Part shown: positions 38,788 through 52,500 of the stretch, piece after piece
How positions within the stretch are numbered: the first letter of the stretch is position 1
How the letters are laid out: each line of letters begins with the position of its first letter
Assembly: GCF_018139145.2 (NCBI RefSeq)
Contig: NW_026114246.1
Location: 806,001 to 870,000 of the forward strand
Direction of reading: 5' to 3'
DNA from: Gymnogyps californianus
Lineage: Eukaryota; Chordata; Aves; Accipitriformes; Cathartidae
DNA length: 64,000 nt
The notes under the pieces: model-generated
What the model was told of the DNA's origin: nothing
Database searches by the model: none
The model's input: the letters and a program-made list of their open reading frames with translations, nothing else
Made by a program: the position numbers and the translations under genes

Positions 38788-38902
38788 TGGTTGGATGGGG
38801 CTTTGAGCAACCTGATCTAGTGGAAGGTGTCCCTGCCCATGGCAGGGGGGGTTGGAACTAGATGATCTTTAAGGTCCCTTCCAACCCAAACCATTCTATG
38901 AT
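38788..38902 (+). mobile_element. CR1 LINE 3'-end fragment
   Basis: About 115 bp from GGTTGGATGGGGCTTTGAGC to CCATTCTATGAT. It is nearly identical to the last part of the CR1 fragment ending at 30336. It is a strongly 5'-truncated insertion. Confidence 0.92.
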
Positions 38903-41900
38903 AACTCATTAAAACTTGAAAACAAAGTAAGCATTGTTGCAAAAGCAATGGGGAAAATGTGTCTGCCAGGTAACTGCTGTGTGACAGTAAAATGGCAGAA
39001 AAATTGCTTTGCCTGAGACTGCAAAGACAGACATGATATGATTTCTGTGGGACTTTATCTGAAAACAGAAAACAAAAAAATAAAAGAAGTTGTAAAACAA
39101 TGGGGGGGGAAAAAATCCTGTCATTAACATCTAAGGGCAGTTCTCTGGAGAAGAAAATTTATGCAATGCCTTTATCCTAGAGGATTTGAATGCTTAGACA
39201 ACACCACACTGGGAGTCAGTGGCTTTATATAAAAAAATTAAAAATAAAAATTGCAAGCTAGTGAGACACACAAACACATCCACACAGTACTAAGAAGCAT
39301 TAGATATCTGAAAAAGGTTTTTCCTAGTAGCTAGTGAAATGTGCCTGGAGCTGCCTGAGACAACCAGTAGGAAGGAGTAAGGTTTGGATTGTGAAAGAGA
39401 GGTTGCTTCCCAGCCTCAGGCTGCAGGACAGGGCCAGTGCCCACTCAGCATGGTCTCCCAGTGCTCCTTGGTCAGTGACTCAGGTAACAGCTAAACCAGC
39501 TCAGCTGTTTTCCCCAGAAAGCCTGGAAGGTTCCCCTATAGGGGAACATACTTTTCCCTTGCTCTTTACACACAGTAGTGGAAAGGTCAGAGCACTCATC
39601 TAATTTACTGTAGTGTTGACTCCAGTTCTCTGGAAAACACCCTAAATGATGGTTTAGCCTCTGTCTCCTTGCTCATTTGATATTTTTGCAAAGAGCACCT
39701 ATGGCTCACAGCTTTGTGCTCTCTCCAGGGAGGGGAGCAGGGACACCTTTCTCAGTCAGAGAGGAAGAAGGTTTAAACCTGGATTTCCCCAATATTATAT
39801 GAATGCCCCAATCACTGAATGTATGGAAACCATCCCTACCTGCCACCACCAACTCTTTCCCAGAGTGTGTGGGGTTTGTAAACACAGTGGCAAGGAAGTA
39901 TGTAGTTTAGTTTATTAATCCAGCCAAGGTGTAGGCTAGAGCAAGGTGCCAAGACTTTGCTTACTCTTTAGCAGCTGTACATATATGCCCAGTGGCAGAA
40001 ACAGGACTATTAATGGATTTTGGGCCATACTACAGCTGTCTAGCTTAATTGTCACAGCTGCACTGGGGGTTAAATTTGGCAGAATGATGAAAAATTCAGA
40101 TCATTTGCTACCCTGATTTGCCAGCCCTGGGCTCCCTATCCTGTCACTGAGGGGAGTATAAGTCTAAGGCAAGTCCAAAGAACAACCAGTCTGATTTCAG
40201 CCTCTCCCAGCCAAACCAGGCACTGCCAGGACTCTGGCTAATAGAAGTGTTGAAGGTTTTGTAAATGGTGATGTATGTCACTCTCTATTGGAGGTGCAGT
40301 GATACCCAGGTGCTTTTTGTGATTTACCTCGGAGTGAAAGAGCTCACTAGATGTTCTTCCTTTTTATCAGTGGCTATGACCAGCACACTGGATTTCACAT
40401 GCTGAGCAAAATCCTGGTGCCAACAGTGTTCACTCCCATTACATCCCCCCCCCACACCCCCATCTCCCATGAGAGACCTCTCAGAGCTAGGTTTGAAGGA
40501 GAAAATTGGCACAGAGAAGTCACTTCCAACCAGCCAGGCTACAGATCCACTGTGTAACTGTGTGCATTTCCAACACTTTTACATTATTTTCAAAGGATGT
40601 AGGTGTCCTGTGTGTCTGCCCTGAAAGCATGAGAGACCATACCGTTTCCTGTGTCTGGGGAATCTTCAAAGGCAGATTGCAGAGACTTTGAGTCAGGCAT
40701 CTCCTTCACTCCTAATCACATGCTTGTGTAGAAGCTATTAGTCACTTGTGTCACCCATTCTAGCAGGGGACAAAAAGTTGAGCTCAGTGGAGTACTTTGT
40801 AAATATAAATATCTCCTAATAGAAAAACAACAACTTCTGTTCCTCTATGGAAACTTTAAGCAAGAAAATAGTTTCTTGAGATACTTGCTAGATCCACCTT
40901 TGGTGTTTCTTAAGCACATGCTGTCAGTATAACCAGTTGGATATTTCCCCATACAGTATCCAAAGCACATTTCCAGCTACAGCTTCTCTTCAATTTCTAC
41001 AGAAAGGCAGTCATAGTCTCAGTGGACTCTGCACAGGCCGCACAAACAACCAGCTTCATCATTTTTGCTATCTTTCATTTATTATATCAGTAGTTAAGAA
41101 AGAAACAGATCCATGTCTCACATCATCAGCAAAGAGTGTGAAGAAGGTAGGGCAAAATATATTTTGCTACTTATTTTAAACTATTCTACTGGAAAAAAGT
41201 TACCCATATGTAGCAGGGTTGGTTTGTTTTTTCCCAAAGCAATAAAAGTTGGAGAAATTGCCAACAGCAGCCATGGTATTCTTTGAAATACACTTATCAG
41301 CTCCAGAATGTACTTCAACATAACATCACAAGGACTGACTTGAAAAAAATGGTGCAAGCAGAAAGGATGCCTGTAGCTCAGGACATGTAAATAGATTCAC
41401 TGCTGAATTTGGCCTTGCAGGTCTTAACAGGCTACTGCAGCAAAAGTTGTAGCTGGCCCTTACTAATATTTTAATAAAAGGAAAAACATAAAATGTTTAT
41501 GAACATTTCTGTCCTATTTTCTTTTCTTCCCAAACCAACATTTTCTGAGTTGTACGGGGGAGGGGGACATGACCCCGAGACCGAGTGTCGCTACTCCTGA
41601 CAGTCAGGATGCTGCATCATGGCACGGGGGAAGCTGCTCCCTGGGCCACCAGCATTTCTGACATCTCAAGAAAAAAGTTCCTTATCTCAAGTTACAGGAA
41701 CAACTACAAACCAGCTAAGTTCTGATTAAAGAAAAATCAAAATCAAGTCAAACAATGCATTTGGTGAGGCTAGAGTGAGTGCACATTTTTGATCAAGAAT
41801 AAAAGATAATCTGACAAACTTTAGAGATGAAAAAAATCAAAAGATTTTTTTATGACAAAACAGCACTAATGTATTAACATTTAAGAATTTGATATTTTAA

Positions 41901-44201
41901 AATCTTCTAAGTATGTGTAGTGAAATAATGGAAAAACTTACTGAAATAAACCCATTGCAGTCCTGTTTGAGGAAGTTCAAATCAATGCATTTATTTTGAT
42001 GTTACATGCATGCAAGTGCTGAACACAGCCAGGTAGACACATGAAGAGGTGTCTCTCCTTTTCCAGCCATATGCATTATGTTAGAGGCACAATGCTGGGC
42101 ACAGCACAACAGTGATCTTAGCACATGTGTGATTTAAAAAATAAACATCAGAAAACTTGGAAGAACACTGTTACTGGCAATGGGATCCTGTTGTGTTTCT
42201 GCACCGACCACAGTACTTTATAGATCTTTAAAGAAAGCACAAAAACATAAGTGTGTGGATTATAAACAAAACAATTTATTGATTTTATATATGTTTTCAA
42301 GGCACTTTCATGCTGCAGTCTAGAATTCCATTTGGTAAGAAAGGGAATCCTTCATAAAATCCAAACCCCATCTTCACTAAATAAAACACACAACTTCAGG
42401 GTTAAGTGAAACAACCAAAAAATTCAAACCAGATCCTGACCATAAACTGCTTGTTCCTGGAATCACAAAAAGAATCCATAAGTACAAAATGTTTGTTTTC
42501 TTGGGAATTTTCTAGATTGATTGTTATTTGGGAAACCCAGGATGAGATTCATCCCAGTGAGTTTTTACCATCTCAAAGCTGGACTTCTAGTCTAAGCCAG
42601 TGACCTCAGCTCATCTAGAGTTGACTCCTCTCACCTATATTAAATATCTATGTAAGAACAAGATGAACTGTCCTCTGCCAGAGACTATTCTGTATTGTTC
42701 ATAGGGAAAGCTTACATTAAGGCAATCAATCAGATTTATTTTTTTTTACTGTGGATTTAGGATAGGATATTAAAGCAAAATCTATATGTAGTTATCAGTT
42801 ACAATATTACCTCTGCATTTTATATAAAACCCAGTAATCACTGATACAATATACTTATACCACAAGATACTTATATCCATATAAAATTTTTATCTAAACA
42901 TTCCATAATATGGCAGGTATTTTGGCACAGCTGTATCACAGCAGTACCATCTGAGGGAGAAGACTGAATGCTGGCACACTTCACTAATGAATTAGGCATT
43001 TAGGCTGTTTTTGTTAAAAATAATAATAATAAAAAAATTTAAAAAATACCTCAATGCTTTAAAAATTGAGCCCAATGCTCAAAATACAATTCCATAATGT
43101 CTGATCTTCTTGAAATGAACATCTGTTGTCAGCCGAAAGCATTTTGGAAACAGAGAACAAGAGTTCAGCCCATTATGCTTAAGCCAAAAAAGCCAGCACA
43201 AATTCTACCACCTTTTCTGTATTTTTCATGTATGATTTCTTGCTCAGAGCGTACAAATACTGACACTCAAGAGTGCCCATTCAATTGTGGAGTTCTAATT
43301 GCATTACTGTTTTTTTGACTCACTCGATATCATGTCATGGTCTCATTTTTTACCATCACCAACATTACAGCAGCCCTATGTTCCATCTCCACTGCACACT
43401 GAGCACTGCAACTTTGGGCTCACCTGTCTTTACAATGATACATGTTTAGGAAAGTCTCATTAAGCACACATTTCACTTCCATATTTCTATTCAACCTATC
43501 AGGTGTCCACAGTGTGGATTTTGTCACCAGACTCCAGCAGCTTTCAGCATTGCAATATTTTGGTACCAAATTGAAGGCATATCGCTTGGTCTCCCGATAG
43601 GTATTGGAGTATGACGCCTCTTTTGCTGTTGACAGGAAGGTCTCAGTGGTAGGGAAATGTGAGACAGGCTTCTTTAAGTGTCAGGAAAGTGTTGGATTAT
43701 AATTCTTTGTTCCTCCTTGGAGTGAGGCCTTGGAGAAGGTGTAAAGGGATCAGGTTCCTGCTACCGGCTAAAAGGCATCGGGAGGCAGGCTTAGCAAATA
43801 CTCTGCTGACAGCTGGGATCTGGAGGAAGCTGCTGTCTGCTTGGTGTTAGCAGAAGAGGTCTCAGGAAATAGTAAGAGACGTACAGCTGCACTTCCACAA
43901 AGGATGCTGGGGTGTCCCTGCGATGGCTGGCAACACCACCTCTCTGGCTGAGAGTTTCTAAAAACAGTCCCAAAGATTTTCTTTGGAAAAGCAGAAAAGG
44001 TCTATAATGCAGGTCTGCAGCAGTCCATCTGGGACACCTGAACACCCCAGCCTTTTACACTGATGGCACTGCATGAGTTCAAACCTGCTCACGCTGGCAT
44101 CAGGGAAAATGGTAATGACAGAAATAAAAACTGTGTATCAGGGTTCAAATACATTTTAGTTTGAGCATCTTTAGTCACTAGTGCTCCACTAACTTGACCA
44201 G
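38903..44201. other. Intergenic, nothing recognised apart from a small hairpin
   Basis: No gene was recognised. A GC-rich patch at about 41555-41650 contains TCCTGACAGTCAGGA (41595-41609), a perfect 7-bp stem with a one-base loop. A short (AAT) run lies near 43020. Confidence 0.55.
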
Positions 44202-44444
44202 TGTCATGGTTTAACCCCAGCTGGCAACTAAGCACCACACAGCCGCTCACTCACTCCCCCCACCCAGTGGGATGGGGGAGAGAATCGAAAAAAAAAATAA
44301 AACTCATGGTTTGTGATAGGACAGAAAGGAAGAAAATATTATTATTAATAATAAAATGACAATAATAATACTAAAAGAATTAGAATATACAAAACAAGTG
44401 ATGCACAATGCAATTGCTCACCACTCATCGACTGAACCAGGACA
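44202..44444 (-). mobile_element. Group A solo LTR with large internal deletion
   Basis: Only 243 bp remain of a LTR of about 600 bp. The + strand starts TGTCATGGTTTAACCCC and keeps the AAT-rich tract and the GATGCACAATGCAATTGCTC block. It then jumps to the terminal AACCAGGACA. A perfect 5-bp duplication ACCAG flanks it (44197-44201 and 44445-44449), so both LTR ends are original and most of U3, including the TATA region, was lost internally. Confidence 0.9.
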
Positions 44445-44473
44445 ACCAGCTGAAGATGTGGCCTGCATATTTT

Positions 44474-45069
44474 TGTGCTGGTTTTGGCTGGGACAGAGTT
44501 AATTTTCTTCATAGTAGCTAGCATGGGGCTATGTTTTGGATTTGTGCTGGAAACAGTGTTGATAATACAGGGATGTTGTAGTTACTGCTGAGCAGTGCTT
44601 ACACAGGGTCAAGGCCTTTTCTGCTTCTCACACCACCCCACCAGCGAGTAGGCTGGGGATGCACAAGAAGTTGGGAGGGGACACAGCTGGGACAGCTGAC
44701 CCCAACTGACCAAAGGGATATTCCATACCATATGATGTCATGCTCAGCAATATAAAGCTGGGGGAAGAAGAAGGAAGGGGGGGACATTTGGAGTTATGGC
44801 GTTTGTCTTCCCAAGTAACCGTTACGCATGATGGAGCCCTGCTTTCCTGGGGATGGCTGAACACCTGCCTGCCGATGGGAAGTAGTGAATGAATTCCTTG
44901 TTTTGCTTTGCTTGTGTGCATGGCTTTTGCTTTACCTATTAAACTGTCTTTATCTCAACCCATGAGTTTTCTCACTTTTACCCTTCCGAGTCTCTCCCCC
45001 ATCCCACTGGGGGGAAGTGAGCGAGTGGCTGTGTGGTGCTTAGTTGCTGGCTGAGGTTAAACCACGACA
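44474..45069 (+). mobile_element. Solo LTR, group B copy 2
   Basis: A 596-bp LTR from TGTGCTGGTTTTGGC to TTAAACCACGACA with a perfect 5-bp duplication ATTTT (44469-44473 and 45070-45074). It has the group B GATATTCCATACCATATGA block, an ATATAAAG TATA-like box near 44750, and ATTAAA near 44938. It begins 29 bp after the deleted group A LTR. Confidence 0.94.
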
Positions 45070-46826
45070 ATTTTCCACTGACACAGACTTCTCTCCTGGA
45101 AGTGGGCTCTGAAGAATGCATTGCTTCAAAATGCACCACAATCAAGGCTGACCATGGCAGAGGTGGTAAAGATGAGAAAGACTGTCCCCACTGCTCCTGT
45201 GTTTAGTTCCTGGAACGCAGCAGTAAGCAGAGACTTAGTCTGGCCCTCCTCATGGGAGAAAATTTCCTGTAATTGAAATATATAAATGGCAGAAACACAT
45301 ATAATCATCAACAATAACAAAAAAAAAATCACCCAAAACAAAGTAGTGTGAAATTAATAGCACCAAGGATGTTCAGGCCCATACATCCGTTCTATAAAAG
45401 CAAAAACTGCAGTACCTGGGCTCAAACAAAAATGTTATTCCAGTGTTAACTGAGTGCAGCACTGAGACATCCTGACACTGAGCACAGTGTTTTTACAGAG
45501 AAGCTAACTGGAAGCTGTAAAAGCAAAGTACAAAAATAGATGAGAAGTTCAGCGGTTAGTAAGAGACTGGTTATGATCACAGCAGCATTCCCTTGAAGTC
45601 AATTTGTTCTCTGAAGTCAACAAGAATTTTGCTGTTGTCCTCAGTGGAAGAAACACTGGACCTTAACAGGAGACTGCACATCACTATTGAGCTTGGATTT
45701 CCATAAATACAAAAACATTCCCTTTGCAGAGAAATTATTGCACATTTTACCAACAGAGCAAAATTAGAGTAGGTTGTACTTGCCATAGTGTGTAAGGCAC
45801 ATGTGGTCAGCGTTCTGGGAGATGAAGGGTAAATTGTGAAACTTCAGAAGGGGATACGTACTTCCTCTACTTCCTCACAGGATTGTTTCTGTCAGTAGTT
45901 CCTCAACACATGCTAACATGCAGCAGAGGACTTGATTCTACTGTTGTCTGGTTGAACTCCCAGACACCAGAGAGAGTTGTGCTTGCTTCACTGAAGGCAG
46001 AATTTAGCCCTTAGTCAGGAGTAGGAAATTTGACACACACTTCCGGACATAACCTAAGCCTAAAGATAATTCAGCAGACAGGCTGACTGGCAGATACACA
46101 GTTTTTGCCGTATGGATTAGAGGTCATGGATGCATTTTACCAGTCTGCAGACATTAAAGGCTAGAGTTTGGTATCAAGTGAGGAAAAAGAAAAACAAAAA
46201 AACCAAACAACACCTCGCAGTAAGAGCATTTTATCAGAATCCTTATCTACTGTCGCTGCTGTACTATCGTTGCTGAGATGAATTCTAGATTTCCAGTTCA
46301 GCGACCCAGATGAACACCTGTCAAAATAATCACAGCTTTGTTTCTTTAGTACTGGCCTCTGAACAGCCTTTGGGTCAAAATGACATTATTGACATTAGCA
46401 CCTTGGCAATTACTTATAGAAACAGTTGCAAGTTCTTTAAATAGAAGTGGTGGTTCAGGAAAGAATACAAGACCTTTATAGCAAATTTGGTTCTTCAAAA
46501 AAAGTAATTATATTAAAAATATATAATCCATGACAGAACATTCTATTTTACCCATCATGGGAAATAAAAAAATATTGCATACACAGGGTGCACTCAAAAT
46601 CTATGGGACCAAATTCTGCACTGAATTAAGTGGGAATTTTGCTGAAGTACCAACTGGAAATCTTATTTTATGGCCACTGTAATCAGTAAGATTTTTTTAA
46701 ATTATTTCACAGGTATTTGGATTTGACCTATAATAAATAAGTGCAATAAAGAACAAATTATATGTCAACAATGTATACTCTCTTTTCCATACTACATCAA
46801 TTAGCATGACCAAAACTGGCCATCAA
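45070..46826. other. 3' flank of the CSPG4-like pseudogene
   Basis: On the - strand this lies downstream of the old stop codon and may contain the former 3' untranslated region. No polyadenylation signal could be assigned confidently, and no other gene was recognised. Confidence 0.5.
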
Positions 46827-48869
46827 CTACATCCAGTACTGATTGCGCTTCAAAGTTGGGTTTGTTTTTCGACAATACTGGATCATTTCAGGATCAAGGT
46901 TTAACCAGCTGTTTTGCAGACTGCTCTACAGTCAGAGAAACCACTGTAGGAAGCAGCTGTTCACATCTTACTGCCATGAATGTTGTTGTACTTCTCTCAA
47001 CCCCCTTCAGGAGAGAGGTCACTGTAACAGTGGGTACAGTCAAGCTCTGTTCCAGACATCGACCTGGACTACTGAGGACTGCATCTGTTTGATTTTTGAT
47101 GAGCAGTTTTGCCTTCTCTTTCTTCTGACACATTAGCAAAATGCACACAGAAATAACAGCAACAATGAGTAGCACAGACACCAGGACCAGGGGGATAATG
47201 ATGTACCAAGGGTTGCTGCTTTCACCTGCCTGCTCTCTGGGACTCCTGGCATTAACCTGGGTTGTGGTCTCAGTCCCTGCAGATCCACTTGTTCCCATTG
47301 CCAGATTTAGCAATGGACCTTCCTCATGCAGATTTTCCCAGCGATTCTGACCTGGCCATATGGTTGGTCCAGTCTTCTGTGGCACTACTGTAGGTTCTTC
47401 ATTCTGAGAAGAAACTGGTGCCTCATCCTTTGAGGTAGTGTGAATCTGTAAAGTGGTCGTGTTGGTTATGGAAGGCACTTCGGTTGTAAAATCCTGCACA
47501 AGTGGAGGACTGTATGGCACAATGGAATACTGAAAACAGCCTACAGCAGGCTGCACAGCATCTGCCCTGAGTATAAATTTGAATGAGTCATTTAACAGAT
47601 CAATGCCCATCATATTTGTATCTATTTGTCTAGAAGCACAACACTGCTATCAATGTCAGCCTGGGTGAATGTCTGAATGTCCGTCAAACACTACATCATT
47701 CACAAACCTTTTCTTTACAATCCTTCTATGAGACGGAGGCACTAACACTTAAAATCTAGGATTACTGTTTGTCAAATTAGCTAGCTCAGAAGCATCCAGG
47801 TCACTGCTGAATTTATAAACTGCTTGATTTGAAATTGGCGTGTCAGATAGATACAACTTGTACTAAAGGCTTCACTGTGATGTTCAGCACTTGTCTTGTT
47901 AGATTACCTTCTGCAGTGAAGAGCATAAACTCCAGTACTTCTTTGAATGCAGTGAGATTTGTCAGGTGGTAAGACAGCCTTCCTGAGTACAAATCTGCCT
48001 GCTCAAATTTAGTAACCTGCTCATTTCCAATCATCAGGTGCCCGTATTTGAGCAGTTGAGTTATTTCATACATGATATTAGTGCTTTTTCCATTTGTGAC
48101 AGCTGAAAGCTGCATGTTAGTAATAGTGACAGATGTCTGGCCCTGTGGAAGTGCAACACTGGTAAGGTTGACCAAGATAAGAGTGATTGGTATGACTTCA
48201 TGACTGAAAAGCTTGTATAAAGGGCAATGTTTACCATCAGTCACGCTGAAATAAAACATCCCAGAAGGTGAACTTCCATCCTGTACAAACCAAACTCTAC
48301 CAATGTCGACATCAGCTTGTGTGAAATCCTGCATAGAGACACTGAGATTGCTCTTCATTGCTAAATAACCATTATTGGGGTTGCTAACAATGGTGTATTT
48401 GAGCTCGGCTGGTGCGTTATCTAGGTCTTCAACTTGCAGATTCTCTGACCCCAGCACTGACACATCTCCCTGCAAGACTTTCAAGTGCAGCCTTTTAGTC
48501 TTCAATTCTGGAGCTTGGTCATTCACTGGAACAACAGTGATATTAAACATCTCCTCTAAAACTTCGCTATGGGGCTTTGTTGCAGACTTGCTCTTTAGGT
48601 TTAACCAGACAGCAAAAGTGAAATTGTTGTTAAGTGATTCAGAATTATCATGCATGTACACAATTCCAAAAATTTGTTCAGTACATATTGGGAGAAGTTA
48701 GGTTTTTTTCTCCAACAACAATCATGCCATGTTGGGGTAAAGATACAACTTGATACCAGACGTCATACATGGAGTGCTGTATTAAGCTCAGGTAGCTTAA
48801 TAAATAGATTTGAAGCATCTAAATTTGTTTTGTTGATTAATACTCTACTTCCTTCCTAGACTATGGCAC
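46827..48869 (-). pseudogene. CSPG4-like: CSPG4-like terminal exon with many lesions
   Basis: The acceptor TTTCCTTTCTGCTAG precedes 48869. In order it reads the end of one CSPG repeat (LINKTNLDASNLFIKLPE; VWYQVVSLPQHGMIVVGE), a long open stretch at 48661-47846 with further repeats (NSESLNNNFTFAVWLNLK, VPVNDQAPELKTK, NITVKPLVQV), a Thr/Ser-rich stalk at about 47220-47500, a transmembrane helix (WYIIIPLVLVSVLLIVAVIS, about 47207-47128) and a basic CQKKEKAK stop-transfer. The tail LDPEMIQYCRKTNP...NQYWM ends at TAG 46827-46829 but lies in a different frame from the helix. Lesions are TAG 48856-48858, TAA 47749-47751, TAG 47622-47624 and about six frameshifts. Confidence 0.87.
47128..47207 (-). 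other. CSPG4-like: Transmembrane segment of the CSPG4-like pseudogene
   Basis: About 26 hydrophobic residues (IIIPLVLVSVLLIVAVIS, then VCILLM) are followed by basic KKEKAK. This is the single membrane span expected just before the short cytoplasmic tail of CSPG4-type proteoglycans. Confidence 0.85.
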
Positions 48870-49367
48870 CTAGCAGAAAGGAAAAGAGAATCTTAGAAAC
48901 TATTTTATAGTTGCAATGTTTCAGAAATTAGTTATCAAACAATGATGATGCTCAGAAAAGTTTCTCCTTCATGATATCTTTGATTTCCATATGTTATGGC
49001 TAGAAATATATTATCACTATTTTTAAAATACAGACACATATAAGAGACTAGATTTTCTATTGATGCTTACAGCAGGATTAAAGAAATATCAATATCTCAA
49101 AACTTCAGATGGTGTTTTCACCTACCATTATAGCAAAATGGAGAATACCCACTACAGCAGTAGGAAGGATCAAATATAGGTAGTTAATCTCATTTTTAAA
49201 GATGCAGTGATGCAGTTTTCCAAGCTATTATCTACACTACACTGTGACAAAAGTATTCTGGTCATTTGTTACTGAAGAGAAAGTATCCTTTGTTTTTTCA
49301 CATTTGTTCATTGGAACCCTGACAGATCCAAAACAATTTGGAGGCCCAAACAGCACAGCATCTTTAC

Positions 49368-49551
49368 CTGTATTTGCCAGAAGATGACTGTTCCGATCAT
49401 GCCTGGTAATTTCATACAGAATGACAATATGGAACACCTGGAGGTCCAGAGCTGATGGTGGAGAGGAGACCATAAACATAAAGAAATATTCTGCACTCCA
49501 GTCAGCTGACTCAGCATGTAAGTGCTCATACATGATCACACCTTCATCCAC
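49368..49551 (-). pseudogene. CSPG4-like: CSPG4-like exon d (open frame)
   Basis: The acceptor is TTACCCTAAACAG and the donor is ATACAG|GTAAAG. The 184-bp exon is phase 0 to phase 1 and reads VDEGVIMYEHLHAESADW, then FMVSSPPSALDLQVFHI and RNSHLLANTG. It joins directly to the FTQSM of the previous exon, as expected in a CSPG repeat (FTQ...VxEGxIxYEH). No lesion was seen. Confidence 0.87.
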
Positions 49552-52500
49552 CTGTTTAGGGTAAAAAAAGCCATAGGTATAAGAGGAGAATAATTTTAAA
49601 TACAGAAGTGTAAGGCAAGAAAAAATCATAAGAACATTGTTCAAGAGAGGCCTTTGCACCTTAGTCCATGCACAATGACTGTATATGTAAATTATACTGA
49701 GAGATTATCTTGCATTTCTGAAGATGGGCTCTGTGTTGCCAGACAAGCATACTTGAAGGTAGGTGAAATATCACCGGGCATGAATGCTTAGTAAAGACCT
49801 TATGTGAAGAACAGAGATATAAAACATTGAGAAACTTATCTCAAACTAGCAATGGTAATGGTGAACAGGAGCTCAGCTGGACTATATCTTTAGTGAATCA
49901 GAGTATCATATGTCTAGGGTTTTTCCTTTATAAGGATACCAGTGGGATTGGACTCATTGTCCTGAAAAACCATATGAAAGGCTGAAGGCTTGAAAAAGAC
50001 TTCGATGCAGGTGTTTCATGGTGAATAGCAAAAGATACTTGGTAAGAGACTACTGAAACCTGAAGGAGGGGCAATGACCATTGATATATACTCTCTTTTA
50101 TAACCAAAGAGCTGATGATAGTGGAAAATTTCTACATCATAGCAAGAAGGGGGATTCCTATGAGACAGGAAGGAACCTGGCTTGCCCTATACCTGCTTTC
50201 ACTGACCTTGCAGATCATCATACTCAAGAGAATTCTATCAGTCCCACCGTGAGGATTTAAGCTTCAAAGCAGAATACTGCAGTAAATCTTCAGAGAAACA
50301 CATATTTGTACAAGATACAACCATTTATCTCTTTAGGCCCAAAAGCAAAAAGCAGTATTTTCAGACTAGGATTCTCATCAGCTGGAACTATACTCGAACT
50401 TTAAGATAAATACCATAATACATTGAAACTACAATAATACCTAATAACCACAAGACTAGAACACTTACTAAATCTCATTTAGTAGATTCAGTATCTGCTT
50501 GATAATTCATTCACTGACCTGGAGAGAAGACAGCTATACCTATTAAATTCTTGGCAACTTCCCAGGCAACTACTGACCTGGCTTGCATGTGTTAGTTTAT
50601 AATTACCAAAGAGATCTCTGTCTGAGATGGTGTCAGTTTTAAGTTTACTACTTATAACATACTTTACACAGCTTGCAAACACCCTGAAGGAACTCATTAG
50701 CACACGTTCCCATCACATATGATTGAAAGGTGTGAAAAAGAAAACCAAAATAATCCTGCTGCTATCATGGATGGAGCACTTTAGCACTACAGAATCTGAA
50801 CTGTAGCTACAGATAGAGCTAATTCTGAAACACCCCCCACTGAGATCACTAGGGCAACAGGGCTTTCAGGGTCAGTTTTCTCAGGAGCCTCAAAACCATC
50901 CCATCTTATTGTCTAAAAAATTCAGACTGATGTGATAAAATCCTATATGCACGTCTCCAGGTTTATGCTTTCCATATACTGATTTAATTCTTAATGGCTA
51001 TTATAGGACAAAACAAACAAAAGTGATATTAAAAGGATATGTTGGTTCAGGATAACTTTCCAAAGCATGCTTCTAGGACTTCAAGTTGGAGAAAGCAAAG
51101 TTTTGTAACAAGAACAGGCACAATATACATCCTGTATACGTGGTGTTTCGTATCAATCTTCCTAGGTTTATCTTTTTTTTAATTGCAAACCCATACTAAT
51201 ATCTGGGCTAAGAAGAGAATGTAATTGGTGAGGATTTCTTTGTTTACCTCTGCAATGACTTTAAATATAATGAAGAAATTGTAGCTTGCTGCAAGATGAA
51301 AATACTTCTAAGATGCCATAGAAAGTACTGGCAGAGAAGAAAAAACAAACTTTTCAAAAAAATGTTGAAAACTACTGTGTTATTCAAGTGTGTTTAATGC
51401 GCAATTAACTTTCTTATATTGGCTGCAAAACAACTGTCCTTGAAAAAATTTCTTGGAATGCAATAGTGATTTCAATTATTTATTTTTTTTTCAATGAGGC
51501 AATAAACCACAGGGCACAGGGAAGAGTTCAGCACCATAGCAAAAGTACTAACTTCTTTTATAAGCTAGCTGCATACTACTTTTCAGAAGTGAATTTTCAA
51601 GTTCCACAATACAGAATGAAGTCAATGAAAATCCAAAGAACTAAACTAACTCAAAATACTTTTCAATTCAAATCAGATTTACAAGCTTCTTATTACCAAA
51701 CAGAAACTGAATGTCTTATTCTCCATGTTATGGAGAATATACAATGTTTGTAATATCAATGTCATTTTCTCACTGATACTTAACTTCACGTGGCTATAAC
51801 ATGCTAGACAGTGAAAGCTTATTTCAGATCTCTCTTCTCCCCCTTATACCTCATTCTCTACCAGAATAAATAGCAAGCTGGTTAGGATACCTTAATTTTA
51901 CTTGCAATAAGTAAGTCACTTAGCTCTACTTGTTTGAAGTGAAAATGGCCAATACAAATACCTCCGACAGAGAAGAAAAGCATACACGTTATTACAGCTC
52001 AATTCCTTACACAATTTACAAAGTTCAAAGGGAAGTTAGCTATACATTAATAAGAACTAAAGCTATAGAGAAAAAGTGGCATGTTCTGACATGACACTGT
52101 CTGATAAACATATATAAAGATCATATCCATAGGCAAAGAGAGTAAAACTTCAAAACCTTAGCTGAAAGATTTTGTCTGACATGCTTAACTGTTTCATCTA
52201 ATGCTCATAAAAATCACACATTTTAGAAATAGAAGGGAACAGTATCATTATACAGTTCATCTCCCTCATAATGCAAGACAAAACTCATCAACTATTGCAA
52301 CAAGATCAATAACATAATTGGATTAGAACATAGTTTTAAGAGAAACATCCTGTCTTTATCTTGATTTATAAAGTGGAGATTCATTTCACCACAGTCTTTG
52401 GTCAGGTTGTTTCAAAGTTTGATGATAACTAATAAAAATTTCAATCTTTTTTCCAGATTTTATTGGTCAAGTTTCAATTTCCGGCCAATAGATTTTCTCA

